DNA from: Myotis daubentonii | Lineage: Eukaryota; Chordata; Mammalia; Chiroptera; Vespertilionidae | Assembly (NCBI RefSeq): GCF_963259705.1 | Contig: NC_081846.1 | Location: 87,122,641 to 87,186,640 of the forward strand | DNA: 64,000 bases | Direction of reading: 5' to 3' | Part shown: in pieces, positions 9,321-20,645 of the stretch | How the letters are laid out: every line of letters starts with the position of its first letter | Position numbering within the stretch: position 1 is the stretch's first letter | Position numbers and translations under genes: made by a program | Notes under the pieces: model-generated | The model's input: the letters and a program-made list of their open reading frames with translations, nothing else | What the model was told of the DNA's origin: nothing | Databases searched by the model: none

Positions 9321-11449
9321 CCAGCAGTCGACATGGCTAGACAGGTCCTGACTGATGAGTAGGTGGCTGTGCCTCCTGCCCCCTTGACCTTGCAAAGAGG
9401 AGCTGCCTGGAGCAGCTGATTTGAAACCAGCTTGGCCAGGGTTCCAGGTGGGTCTTAGAAACCTGGGGGCAGTGGATGCTCAGCTTGGCCTTTGAGATGT
9501 GGATGTGTGAGCTCTCGGTGGGGCTTGGCTGATGGGAGGGAGCCCCGCTGGTGTCTGAGTCACCGGGACCTGGTGACCCAGGTGGGCCTCTCCTGCCCAC
9601 TCCCAGCCCAGAGTTGTCTGAGAACATGTCCCCGTTCTTTCCGGCTCAAGCAGGCTCTGCTCCTCGGCGGTGGCCCTGCAGGTCTGACTCCAGGCATCCT
9701 GTATAATTCCTGTTGGGCCCAAATTTGCATAGCTCACACTGTTTGGGATCTCCTGGAATTGTGCAGCTTTGGGGCACCATGTGGGGCTCCCTGACCCTTA
9801 ACTTCTGTGTTCCCAGCCACCTGCCCCACAACATTCATCCTCTGCGCTCCGAACCCGCAGCTTCCCATTGGTGTTCCCAGCTTCCTCTCCAGACCTCTGC
9901 TCCCCAGCTCCTGCCGGAATGCCTCTCCCAGCCCTGCCGCCTCCCGTCGCACCCCCTCTCCGCGCAGCGCTGGTGACGGTTTACCGATCTGTCTTCCCAG
10001 CTGCACCAGGGGTGCATTGAGGTGGGGAGCAGCCCTTGTCCGGGTCCCGCTCCTTCTTGGTTCAGCCTGAAGGCACTCGGGAGTGCTGGTGAATGACCAC
10101 GTGACCCTGGCGGAGGTGCTCCACATCTGATGTGGAGGGTGGCTGTGTGCTTTGAGACGGTTTGAGGCAGGAATGGTACGAGGCCGGACCTGGGTCCAAG
10201 CTCTCCCTTGCCCCTTTTCTGCTCTTTGGTCTTTGACAAAGTCGTAAACCTCCAGGACCTGGGTTTTCTCATCTTGAAAATGCGTGGGACCCCTCAGAGT
10301 GTTGTGTGGGGTCAGGGGAGGTTGCCCATGGGACGCAGTCCGCAGTGCTCTGTGCCTGCTGGCGTCCTCTAATTAATAACAGCAACAACAACGATTGCCT
10401 GTGGGACACACTCTGCAGAGTGCTGGGTGCCTGCTGGGCCTTCAATAACAACATAATAATAATCCAACCACAACTACGGCAACTGGGGCTCCGCTGTCGG
10501 CGCTGACACACCGCTTGCCTGACAGGCAGTAGGGACGAGATGGAAAGAGGCCTCCTCTGTGAGCCTCTCGGACACAAGGCGGACTGAACTCTGTGGGGCC
10601 CAGACCCTGGTCATGACGGGCACCTCTGCCCTGCCTGCCCAGGCCCAGGCCGCCAGGAGCCTTGCTTGGCGCTGCCGCGAGCGGCTCCAGAGCAGCCAGT
10701 CAAGTCTTTGGAAAGCACGCCCAAATGGACGCAAGGGCAGCGTCCGGTCCTGACCCAGTGCCCTCGGTGGGCTCTGCGTGGGTCCTGGCTCCTCAGGTCT
10801 GCAGCCTCTCCTGTGTGCGGAGGGGCCGGCACAGAGGCCGGTGCCACAGCCTCGGCCGCACTCAGGCTGGCGTCGGTCTGCACCGCCCTTCCTGGCGTCC
10901 GTCAGCCGCTCAGCACGTGTTGGCGGGCGCCGCGATGTGCAGCTCTGCTGGGTTCGGGACAGAGCGTGCAGTGGGCAGCACCGCCTGGACTCATCCGTGC
11001 TGTGCCTCCCGCCTCCGCGGCCTCGGCGGGTGGCTCCACGTTTCTGAGTTGGCTTCCATGTTAGGAAGATGACCAGGTCTGCCTGGGTGTTTCCCAGGGC
11101 CCTTCCTCCCCTGCGAGACCTGTGAGTCTAGGGGTAAGTCAGGGGTCTGTCCTCTTCGCTGGGACATGCGCAGTCTCCTCGGGCAGACGGGCCGTGCACT
11201 GCTGGGGGCAGGTGGCCGGGGAGGGTGAGCGTGGCTGGGCCGCCACCCTGGCTGGGAGGCCGCGCTTGGGGCAGGTGCTGGGCCATCGTGGGGGCCTCCT
11301 GCCCGTCCCAGCAGTCACTGCCTGATGCTGACCTTCTGTCGTCAGCTGCTCAGCCAAGTGCCCAGTCTTCTTCCTTTCAGAGGGGCTGCTGGGTTTCTGG
11401 GGCACCTCCTCAGAGTTAGGAGAGAGGAAAGGTGTGGCCCTGCTGCCTG
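9321..11449. other. mostly unique DNA with a small diverged (AAC)n patch
   Basis: At 10310-10460 a segment (gcccatgggacgcagtc...ctgtgcctgctgg, then aacagcaacaacaac) is followed by a diverged second copy (gcctgtgggacacactc...gggtgcctgctgg, then aataacaacataataataa). This suggests an old about 80-bp duplication with AAC/AAT tails. Nothing else is recognisable, and no gene is supported. Confidence 0.45.
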
Positions 11450-11462
11450 CCCCCCCCCCCCC
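11450..11462. repeat. poly-C run (13)
   Basis: An uninterrupted run of C, followed by accccc. Length is likely polymorphic and prone to sequencing error. Confidence 0.9.
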
Positions 11463-11479
11463 ACCCCCGAGGTTACCAT

Positions 11480-11650
11480 CCCAGGAGGCTTCCCCATTGC
11501 TTAGGGACTTCACACTCATTTTGTGCCTCGGTGCTTGCATATTTACACCAGCCCGGACTCCCTCTGACGGCTCCCTTGTCTCCATAGTTACCTGTCAAAC
11601 CCTCTGGCCACACCACTGCCTTGCTTAGGCGCTGCATGGCCCACGCCACA
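11480..11650 (+). repeat. possible L2-like fragment
   Basis: Motifs such as ttagggacttcacactcatt, ttgtgcctcggtgcttgcat and ccagcccggactccctctga resemble the diverged L2 body. Weak. Confidence 0.3.
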
Positions 11651-12190
11651 GGTGGAGGGGTTTGCCTGCCCGGTCAGGGCAGTGGCTGAGTGCGGGCAGA
11701 GCTGTAGGGAGAGCTGGCAGAGGTCCTGCCTGAGAAGGAGCCCAAGGACTGCTGGGAAGTGTGCTGGGTCGATCAGCAATGTCCGCCACCGCCCAGCACG
11801 GAGGTTGACACTGTTCCTCTCCTGCCGGCCTTAGTGTGGGATGGTGCTCCAGTGTTTGGTAATGCCATGGTTCCCCTCTGCGGGCCTTCCCTGGCCTCCC
11901 CACTCCTTCCCGCTCCCGGAGACCCACGCCCTGGTCTGTGCTTAGTGCACCCCGACCACGTGCATCTTGGTGTCCGCGGCAGGGGTGGCGCCAGCAGCCA
12001 GGCGCACTCAGCGGACGGCGGAGCGAGGGTGTCACTGGAGGCAGCGCCCTCGGAGTCCCAGGAACAGCTGGGTGCCAGCTCCCGGCTGAGCTGCAGGAAG
12101 GAGCCACCGCCAGTGCCCGGGCCCAGCCCCAGGCTCGGAGGCTCAGTTCCGGGCACCTGACCTGGGTGGGCAGGGGACATTACTATCTTC
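11651..12190. other. unique GC-rich DNA, no gene seen
   Basis: No repeat, RNA or coding feature can be supported. Confidence 0.45.
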
Positions 12191-12300
12191 TGCTGTGGAC
12201 AAATGTTGTATTTTTATTAATTGTAAAGAAATAATCCGTGTGCTAAGTAATAGTGCGGAAAGTTTAGGAAAATATAAATGAAGAAGGAAAACATTTCCCA
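12191..12300. repeat. AT-rich ancient repeat or relic
   Basis: The run tgttgtatttttattaattg ... gtgcggaaagtttaggaaaa, then atataaatgaagaaggaaaa resembles common old LINE-derived text (atgtagaaaatttggaaaat...). Family not assigned. Confidence 0.35.
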
Positions 12301-13500
12301 GTCCAGGTCGTCTCTCAGCAGCGGCCGCTGCCACAGCACCTCCTCCCGGGACCCCTCCGGCCCTCCCGGCGCTAAGACTTCTTGCTTCGCGTGCCCCTTG
12401 GCATCCTGCGTTTCTCACTTGGTGTTTTCCCACGAGCCCTTCCCCTGGTATTAAGAACGTCTGTAAATATTATTTTCAATGACGAATACTCCGTCGCGTG
12501 GACAGGCTGTGATTACTTCACCGGCCCTCCTGGGGGTCACTGGGAGTGGTTTCAGGATTTGGCGTGCTGCATTGTCCTGGAGCAAACAGCTTCCCGGGGA
12601 GCAGCTGCCGAGGTCTCCCCGTGGGTGGATCGTCCAAGTGGAGCAAGTGGGTCCGAGTGGAAACGCCGTTCAGGCCTGGATGAGGTGTGTAGGGCACTCG
12701 TGGGGAGGCGGGGGGAGGTCTCAGAGTGCGGGCCACAGGCAGTTACAGGGTAGGACACGGTTTTCCGGAGGCGGGGGACGTGATCTGACTCTGCTCTGTT
12801 GGAAGGGAAGGCGAAGCCTGCAGCTGAGGAGGGAAGCGTTGGGTGGCGACAGCTCGGACGGGTGGTGTCGGCTGGGACGGTGGTGTGTCTCCTTCAGGCG
12901 GCTCAGCTGACAGGCTCCTGGCTCCTCCCCGATGCCAGCCCCCACTGCTGTCTGCTGCTGCACTGGCGGGCAGAGTTCCTTCCGTGCCAGGGCTGGCGCT
13001 GCCGACAGGTGATGGCCATGCGAGTCCTCTGGGAGCCTCGCGGGCACAGCGCCTGCCTTCAGGCACCCCCCAGTTGCTGGGAGGGCAAGTAGCTGCGTCC
13101 GCAGAACGCTGTGTGGGCCCTAAACCCTGGGATGTGCGAGGCTCAGAGTGGGCTGCTGCCTCTGGAGGAGGCGGTGAGTTTGGGCGGGGTGGGCGCTGGG
13201 GGACCCCTGGGGCCTGCTGTGCGGGCTCCTTCCACCTTCCTGGCCTCCTCCCATCACCCACCGTCCTTCACTTTTAAGCATCCTAACTGAGGCGAGCGGC
13301 CGCCTCCCGCCATAACCTGAAGATGCAGGAGAGCATCGCGAGCTCCGTGGCAGCTGGGTGTAGGCCGTGGGCCGCGCTGTCTGCCAGCTCCTGCCTGAGC
13401 CACCTGCACCAGGCCCTCCACAGATAGGTGAGAGGTGGGAGTGAAAGCTGCGTTGGTGAGGAATCTGGCAGCCTCTGGGTACACTGGGGGTAAAGATCAG
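12301..13500. other. unique DNA, no gene seen
   Basis: GC-rich. Pyrimidine tracts followed by AG occur, but none can be tied to a coding exon with a donor. Confidence 0.45.
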
Positions 13501-13700
13501 ACCCTTTTTTTTTCTTCCAAAAAATAACTGCTTTATTGAGCTATGTTTCACATACCATAGAATTCCCCCTTTTAAGTGTACAGTTTCGTGGCTTTTAGAA
13601 TATTCACAAAGTTGTACCACCATCATCACTGTGGAACTGTAGAATGATTTCATCACCCTGAAAAGAAACCCTGGACCCAGTTAGCAGGCCGTCCCTCCCG
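13501..13700 (-). repeat. old L1 (L1M) 3' fragment
   Basis: Starts with a T-run (the poly-A tail on the other strand), then ctttattgagctatgtttca, cataccatagaattccccct, tttaagtgtacagtttcgtg and gttgtaccaccatcatcac. This is the familiar antisense text of old L1 3' ends. Confidence 0.8.
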
Positions 13701-14339
13701 GGCACCACTAATCTCTGAAGATGGCACCTTTTGGTGTGTGTTTTCAGAAGTTCCTAGACAAGAGGTCCAGTGTCCATCACTCTAAGTTAGTCCCATACTG
13801 TTTATTAGAACTCAGGAAATGTGGAATAATAAAACCCATCCCTGACTCTGGTGAGAAGCTGGGCCCTCATCCTTGCATGGGCAGGGCCAGCCAGTGGGGA
13901 GCTGGCTGCTTGCCTTCCACAGTGGTGCGCTCCAATTTGCCACAGTCCTCACCACTCTCTATCGCCTCTGGCCTGCTCCCCCGTGTGACCCTGTCGGCCT
14001 GGCCGTCCTGGCCCTAGGCCTCTGCCTCCTCCACTGGGTGGCACATTGCCAGCGATCTCCCGACCTTTCCACCTTGGACCCTGTTTTGTTATGTGGCTCA
14101 CGGCCCACGGTCAGGGCTCCCGTGAGATTCACCTGACTCTAGCCAGGCTTAAAGTCTTGTTTTCCAAGGGTGGGTCTGTGTGGGAGTGCAGGACTCATCT
14201 TCCCCATCCAGCGCTGTGCCTGGAAGCGCTCATCCCTTGCCAGGACCGGCGGGCACCAACATGTGAATATGCCAGGACCTAGCTGTCCTGCCAGCTTCCC
14301 TGTCTGACCCTCCCATTCCATCCCCTCCCCTTCTGAGAC
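13701..14339. other. unique DNA, no gene seen
   Basis: Moderately GC-rich, with no repeat or gene I can support. Confidence 0.45.
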
Positions 14340-14575
14340 AGGTCTTCCATTTTACACTAATTCAGGCTTTGTGTAGACATGAGCCCGCTCGGATTCACAA
14401 GCCATTTAATCTGCTGTGATTGACGCTGTGCAATTAGATTTTAATTGAGATGCACACTGCTTAAGCAGACATAAGACAGCTATAGCTATTGCTAATTAAT
14501 TTTCTTCCAAAATGACAACATTTAGTAATTATGCTCTGTGATGCTTGTGTTACTTATATACCTCACCTCTGAGGT
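14340..14575. promoter_or_regulatory. strong candidate conserved noncoding element
   Basis: About 230 bp of AT-rich, non-repetitive DNA: gccatttaatctgctgtgat, gtgcaattagattttaattg, ctatagctattgctaattaa and atttagtaattatgc. The density of TAAT/ATTA homeodomain cores, the palindromic gctaattaattttc and the lack of CpG decay products are typical of deeply conserved developmental enhancers. Function is inferred from texture only. Confidence 0.45.
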
Positions 14576-15385
14576 GCCACTTGGGTCTCTGCCAGAGGTA
14601 GTGGGTGGTGTTTTCCTGCCTGCCCGCTGTGCTGGCTCACGCGTGAGCTGACCGTTAGGCTCTGCAAATGGGCAAAACACACCCGGTGCCCGGAGGAGAA
14701 GGCAGTGTCTGCCGGGGAGAGGGGCACCTTGCTGTGCCCAGGCCCCTCCCTGGTCTCTCTCTTGAACTATCTGAGTCCCTGAGGCTGGAGCGAAGGGGGG
14801 AGAGCCTGAGGTCTGGAATGGCCTGCAGACCTGGCTTCTAAGTGTCAACGGGGCAAGGTGCCTCGGCCACTCCGCCTGTAACGTGGGGACAATAGTCCCT
14901 CCATGAGCCTGGACAGGACACATATGCCGCGCTGGCCGAGCATGGCCCGGTGAGCATGGGCTGCGCGGTGGCTGAGGCCTGGTGCCCCCGGGCTCTGTCA
15001 CGTCACCCTCGGGGGCCCGTGGCCCAGGCAGGTCCATGTCCTGTCCTTGGCTCGGCTCTGCCTGGGGGCTGGGCCTGTCCAGTCAGCAAGACAGGCCCCA
15101 GGAGCTGGGAGGGCAGCGGGAGAGAAGGCAAAGGCAGTAAGAACCCACTGGGCACTAGTCCTGACGCATGCGGACACCTTGCATCTTCCAGTGCAGGTTA
15201 CGCGACACCCACGTCCCAGACGGGGAGCCTGGCTCACAACGGTGGTGAAGAGGCCTGGGGGTTTGGGACTGGGCAGTCAGGTGCCGTGAGGCAGGTCTGA
15301 GCGGGCTCTACAACCCACCCCCTTTCATTTCCTTGTCTTCCCTCCTGCCCTGAGCCCTGATGAGCTGGGAAGGGCCGGCTGGGCT
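14576..15385. other. unique GC-rich DNA
   Basis: A weak MIR-like piece in reverse lies near 15165-15240 (tcccagacggggagcctggc). No gene is seen. Confidence 0.4.
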
Positions 15386-15389
15386 GGGA

Positions 15390-15505
15390 ATAGGAGGTGA
15401 ATTCTGGTCTTGCCATGCTGTGCAGCGTCAGGGAAGTGTCTGACCCTTTCTGGGCTGCAAGTCCTCATTTGTAAAGTGAGGGGTTGGCGAGAGGCCCCAT
15501 AGCTG
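15390..15505 (+). repeat. MIR SINE fragment
   Basis: ttctggtcttgccatgctgt, then gtctgaccctttctgggctg, caagtcctcatttgtaaagt and gaggggttgg follow the MIR core and 3' part. Confidence 0.7.
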
Positions 15506-16414
15506 CATTGAATTGGGAAACACTAGGCAGTGAGCCGGGAGTGTGATGTTGGAGACGGAGTCACGAGGCAGATGAAGGAGTTGTGAGCCCAGGTGTGTTC
15601 GGAATGGGAGAGAGGCTGTGTATGTACCCCTTCGAAAAACGGAGGGAGGCCTGCCGGGGAGCCTGCCCCGAGGCGTCGGCGCTGAGGGTCAGAGTGAGCG
15701 GATGCAGTCCGGGCCCACCTTGCTGTTCTGGGAAGGCTGTCCCAGGCGCTCCCAGGTGTGTCCTGGAGTCCTGGCCACGGCCTGTTGGCTCTCTGGGTGG
15801 GGGGGATGGGCGGGCGTGGGGAAAGCCCTGGCCTGTCTGCTTGTCCCAGCGTGTTGATGGCTGGGATTTTCCTGTGGGGCTCCCAGCAGACCCTGGCCCT
15901 GTGGCCCCGGGCCTGTGCCCTGTCCCGGACATGCTTGCGGGGTCGGTGGTGGCAGCTGGTGGGTTCGGGAAGGAGCATCCCAGTGAGTCTTGATGGTGGA
16001 AGCTGGGTCCTGTGAGTGGAGGGTGGATGCAGGCAGCCTGGCCTGGATCCTGGACGCAGCGCTGGGCTCCGGTCCTCCATCCGGCCGCCTCTGCCAGCAG
16101 GAAGCGTGAGGTCCAGGGCCGAGGCTGGCCGAGGGGGCTGTGGAGCCTGGGCTGACCGGCTGGAGGCAGCTTGGCCGGCTGTCGCTCACAGGTGGAGCGA
16201 GAAGGGTCCAGTGCGTGGGGTCTCTGGCCAGCCTGTGTGTGGGGTGGGGCTGGCCAGGGGCATCGCACCAGGAGCCGCGAGCACCAGAGGGTCTCCAGGC
16301 CCCCGAACCCCTCCTCTCACAGCCAGAGGCTTCTTTCCCCAGAGGGACCCCCTCAGCTCCCCCTGAGAGCAGAGCACTGTTGTCAGGGAGGACTGGGTGT
16401 CGGCACTGTCAGTA
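15506..16414. other. unique GC-rich DNA, no gene seen
   Basis: Overlapping open frames on both strands are explained by high GC. No domain is recognised. Confidence 0.45.
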
Positions 16415-17765
16415 GTGTGTGTATGTGTGCGCGCGCATGCGTGTGCTAGTGGGAAGGTGAGACTGTGAGTCTGTGAGAGTGTACAGTGTGTGTGAGCGAA
16501 TGTGGAACTCGAGGTGAGTCTGCATGTGGGTTGTATGTGGGGTGTGTGAGTGAGGAGTGTGTGTGGGTGTGTGTGCGGGTGTGTGAGTGAGGAGTGTGTG
16601 TGGGTGTGTGTGTGGGAGTGTGAGTGAGGAGTGTGTGAGTGAGGAGTGTGTGTGGGTGTGTGAGTGAGGAGTGCGTGGGAGTGTGAGTGAGGAGTGTGAG
16701 TGAGGAGTGTGTGGGTGTGTGAGTGAGGAGTGTGAATGAGGAGTGTGTGGGTGTGTGAGTGAGGAGTGTGTGGGAGTGTGAGTGAGGACTGTGACTGAGT
16801 GTGTGAGTGAGGAGTGTGAGTGAGGAATGTGAGGAGTGTGTGAGGAGTTGTGGGAGTGAGTGTGAGTGTGTGTGAGTGAGGAGTGTGAGTGTGAGTGAGG
16901 AGTGTGAGTGTGTGAGTGAGGAGTGTGAGTGAGGAGTGTGAGTGTGTGTGAGTGAGGAGTGTGTGGGAGTGTGAGTGCGGAGTGTGAGTGTGTGAGTGAG
17001 GAGTGTGAGTGAGGAGTGTGTGGGAGTGTGAGTGTGAGTGAGGAGTGTGAGTGAGGAGTGTGTGGGTGTGTGAGTGAGGAGTGTGTGGGAGTGTGAGTGA
17101 GGACTGTGACTGAGTGTGTGAGTGAGGAGTGTGAGTGAGGAATGTGAGGAGTGTGTGAGGAGTTGTGGGAGTGAGTGTGAGTGTGTGTGAGTGAGGAGTG
17201 TGAGTGTGAGTGAGGAGTGTGAGTGTGTGAGTGAGGAGTGTGAGTGAGGAGTGTGAGTGTGTGTGAGTGAGGAGTGTGTGGGAGTGTGAGTGAGGAGTGT
17301 GAGTGTGTGAGTGAGGAGTGTGTGGGAGTGTGAGTGTGTGAGTGAGGAGTGTGAGTGAGTGTGTGAGTGTGAGTGAGGAGTGTGAGTGTGTGAGTGAGGA
17401 GTGTGAGTGAGGGGTGTGAGGAGTGTGTGGGAGTGTGAGTGAGGAGTGTGAGGGAGTGAGTATGAGTGTGTGTGAGTGAGGAGTGTGAGTGTGTGTGAGG
17501 AGTGTGAGGGAGTGAGTGTGAGTGTGTGTGAGTGAGGAGTGTGTGGGAGTGTGAGTGAGGAGTGTGAGTGTGTGAGTGAGGAGTGTGTGGGAGTGTGAGT
17601 GAGGAGTGTGAGTGTGTGAGTGAGGAGTGTGAGTGAGTGTGTGAGTGTGAGTGAGGAGTGTGAGTGTGTGAGTGAGGAGTGTGAGTGAGGAGTGTGAGTG
17701 AGGAGTGTGAGTGAGTGTGTGGGAGTGTAAGTGAGGAGTGTGAGGGAGTGAGTGTGAGTGATGAG
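16415..17765. repeat. 1.3-kb (GAGTGTGAGTGAG)-type satellite with higher-order structure
   Basis: The core is built from gagtgtgagtgaggagtgtg variants and is almost free of C on the plus strand; the first 120 bp are degenerate TG. A rarer phrase, ggactgtgactgagtgtgtg, occurs at 16786 and again at 17101, each followed by the same string of variants (including gaggaatgtgagg and gaggagttgtgggagtgagt). This shows a 315-bp higher-order duplication. The minus strand keeps three frames open for about 590-600 codons each (His/Thr/Ser/Leu/Pro-rich). All three frames being open at once marks these as artefacts. Confidence 0.96.
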
Positions 17766-18262
17766 CGCTGGAACGGGATGAGGGCAGGGAGGCCTCCCCC
17801 AGGTGCCCCCTGCCTTTGCCCAGCGCCTGCTGTGCGTGTGGGGCTGTTGCTGTGCCTCCAGGAGGGTGGGTCTGAGATGGTGGGGGGCTGGGGGACACCC
17901 AGGGGCGCTGTGCCCTGCCTGCACCCTGCAGACCCGACTGCGCCGGCACAGCCTGGAGAGGAACGGGCAGGGCAGGGGTCCTGGCAGACTTTCCTCCAAG
18001 TGGACCCCCGGTGTGGGGGCAGTGGCCCCGCGGGGAGAGGCCGAGGACTCAGGCTGCAGAGGCTGCGGGGGGTGTGGGGAGCAGCACCCCACCCGTGGGT
18101 GTGGGCTCGGCCAGGTGCTGGCTGTGAGCAGCAGCCTGTGGTCCCAGGGCTGCAGGACACAGAGGAGGGGAGCTCCCCAGGTGCCCACTGCAGCCAGAGC
18201 TGCACCCCCACCTGAGGGCCCTCCTGTGCCTGGCAGGCTCTGCACCTGATGCCCTCCCTCCA
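17766..18262. other. unique GC-rich DNA, no gene seen
   Basis: Sequence between the satellite and a poly-C tract. A polypyrimidine-AG near 17800-17822 has no matching exon that I can support. Confidence 0.4.
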
Positions 18263-18263
18263 G

Positions 18264-18287
18264 CCCCCCCCGCCCCCCCCCCCCCCC
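18264..18287. repeat. poly-C tract (8 C, G, 15 C)
   Basis: Runs of C interrupted by one G. The length is probably unstable. Confidence 0.9.
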
Positions 18288-20069
18288 GTTAGTGAAAAGG
18301 TTTCTTCGCAGCTGGGTCCTTACAGCAGCCTGGGCTGGCGGGGGTCCCCTGCCGTGGCCTCCTCCCGGTTGTGAGATGTCCCTTCTCTGGCGGCCCTCAG
18401 GCTGCGGCGGCTCCTCAGTCTCTGGGACCTCGGTTCCCCAGGCTCAGCGCCCCCACCCCTGTGACTCAGCTGCCCCCCTGTCGGTCTTGATTCAGTCTCT
18501 GCAGCTCATGCGTCACCCACACGACCCGAGGAAATAAGTAGGGGAGAAAAGCGGGTGGTCTGCCAGGTTCCCAGGGCAGGTGGCCTCAGGCTGGGCCCAG
18601 CCCTGCTCTGTGGTCTGTCTCGGGAGGGTGGTGACCGTGAACGGCCGGGGCCAGGCGCTCTGCCCGGGTTCTGGGGTCCTGGGGAGCAGGCAGGTGGGAC
18701 CTCTGATTGTACTTGTGACTGGTGCACGGGATCGGGGGTGAAGTCACCCAGGACATGTCCGCCTGTGTTTAGAGGGTGGCCTGCTCTCAGGAGCTGTGCC
18801 AGGGAAGCCACCAGGCCGGTGGGAAACGCCAGAGTTCTTGTGAGATGCTCCTGGCTATGCCAGTGGAAGAGTTGGGGCAGGCCAGCGGGAGGGCGTAGCC
18901 TGGGTGCAGCACCGGGGTTGGGCACCCGGCCACCCGCCTCGCCTCAGCAGGTGGGTGCTTCAGGGGACCTGGGAGGTGGAGAATGTGGGTGAAGAGGCCC
19001 CGGCGTGGCTGTCCCAGGAGCCAGGCCCTCAGGGCAGCACACGTCACAGGGAAGAGTGTAAACTAGCCTCCTGTGCACGCCCGCCCCTCCCTGTGTGAAA
19101 TAAACGCGGGTGCCGCCTGCTGTGCCCGCCTGTGCCAGGCTGTGCTGGGCACTGGGTGCACCGGCCGTGTGAAGTCTTCACAGACGGACGGACATACCTC
19201 CCCGCTGTGAGGTCAGCGTGATTATCCTTCCATTTCTCACCCCAGGGAGCGTGGCTGGGACGGGGCCATTCTCTCGGTCCCGCCTGGAAAGGCCGCAGAC
19301 CCGCGCCTCGTAAGGCGGCGTGGCCTGTGAAGCCCTGCTGGCCACGGGCTCTGCCCGCGTGTGCGTGAACCGCCAGGGCTGAGCGGCGGGGCCAGGACCT
19401 TCTGCAGCCCGTTCCCCACTTAACAGGCCAGGGCGGTGCTGACAGCTGGGGGCGTCGAGGCTGAGCACGCGGTGCTTGGGAGAAAGGGCCACAAAACCCG
19501 GGCGCCTGAGGGAGAAGGAGTTGGAACAGACCGGCCTGGAAGGAGGGTCCGGCCCGCTGTGCCTGCCATCCTCCCTGCCCAGCAGGGGATGAGCCTCTTG
19601 TGGTCCCATGGTAACCGCGGCTGACATGCCCGCTGTCTAACTCACCCTTTACCCTGGGACCTGACCTGCGGGGACCGGGCCTGAGGGGGCAGAGAAGAGG
19701 GTTCCTCAGCTTCCAGTGTGCATAGCAAATAAGGGGCAGGGCTGGGTGGGCCTCAGGTCCTGACCCCTAACCCCTAGCCCTCCCCACCCTCCCCTGGCAG
19801 ACCCCCTCCTGCTCTGTTCTCCTTTCCAAACCTGGCCGAGTGCAGGGCTGAGCTGGCTGGGGTCCGAGGGTCTTATATGAGCCAGTGTGTTTGTGTCATG
19901 GAGTGTTTGTGTTCAGGGGAATCGGGGGAGAAGACACACACCTTTTCTCAGCCCAGCAGACTTCCCTGCAGGAGAAGGAATGTGGGTTCTCAGTTCTCAG
20001 AAAGGCACCCGTTACTCCGATCTTACTTGGTGGTTATCACTGGAAAGGGAAGTCTGGTGTGCACACACC
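18288..20069. other. unique GC-rich DNA, no gene seen
   Basis: No recognisable repeat or gene over about 1.8 kb. tgtgaaataaacgcgggtgc near 19095 contains an AATAAA-like hexamer, but no transcript evidence accompanies it. Confidence 0.4.
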
Positions 20070-20125
20070 CATACACGCACACGCACACGTACACACACAC
20101 GCACATGCACACACAGACCCCTCTT
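20070..20125. repeat. (CA)n-rich microsatellite
   Basis: Interrupted cacacg/cacaca repeats. Confidence 0.9.
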
Positions 20126-20466
20126 GCGGCTGGACCGACTGTCCTTGAGGCAGCTGAGGCGGCCGCGCTGAGACCAAGGACTGAGTGCTGGCTCCGCTGC
20201 AAGGCGGGGAGCCAGGCCAGCCACATGCTGCCTTCAGTTCTTTCTGACAAGCAGGGATGGCCTCTGTGATGGGCAGGCCCGGCTGTCTGTCCCGTTCTAG
20301 ATGTGAAAAAGGGGGGAGGGGGAGGAAGGCAAGGATAGCAGTAAGAGAGTGAGCGGTGAGGAGGGAGAGCAGCCATGGAGGTCTTTCCAGGAGCATGGCA
20401 GCCGTTGTCTCCGCCTCAGAGGGAGTGGGGACTTCCCAGCAGGCAGGTGTGTGATCCTGAAGCTGG
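20126..20466. other. unique spacer
   Basis: Contains a purine-rich run (aaaaaggggggagggggagg) near 20306. No gene is seen. Confidence 0.4.
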
Positions 20467-20645
20467 TTGTGGAGGCCCGGGTGGGGAGGCCCGAGTGTGG
20501 AGGCCGGGTGGGGAGCCCCTGGGGGGAGCCCCGGGTGGGGAGCCCCGGGTGGGGAGGCCGGGTGGGGAGGCCCCGGTGTGGAGGCCCGGGTGGGGAGCCC
20601 CGGTTGGGGAGGCCCGGGTGGGGAGGCCGGGTGGGGCGACCGGGG
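20467..20645. repeat. 15-bp G-rich minisatellite
   Basis: About a dozen variants of ggtggggaggcccgg / ggtggggagccccgg in tandem. The plus strand has closely spaced GGG runs, so G-quadruplex formation is plausible. Confidence 0.93.

Noticed and set aside
16186..18245. Three minus-strand open frames of about 587-600 codons, rich in His, Thr, Ser, Leu and Pro
   Set aside because: All three frames are open together across the C-poor satellite. The translations are cyclic permutations of the repeat, with no domain, Kozak context or splice evidence.
19080..19110. Polyadenylation site of a gene ending near 19.1 kb
   Set aside because: Only an AATAAA hexamer is visible; no upstream exon or downstream GT-rich element could be tied to it.
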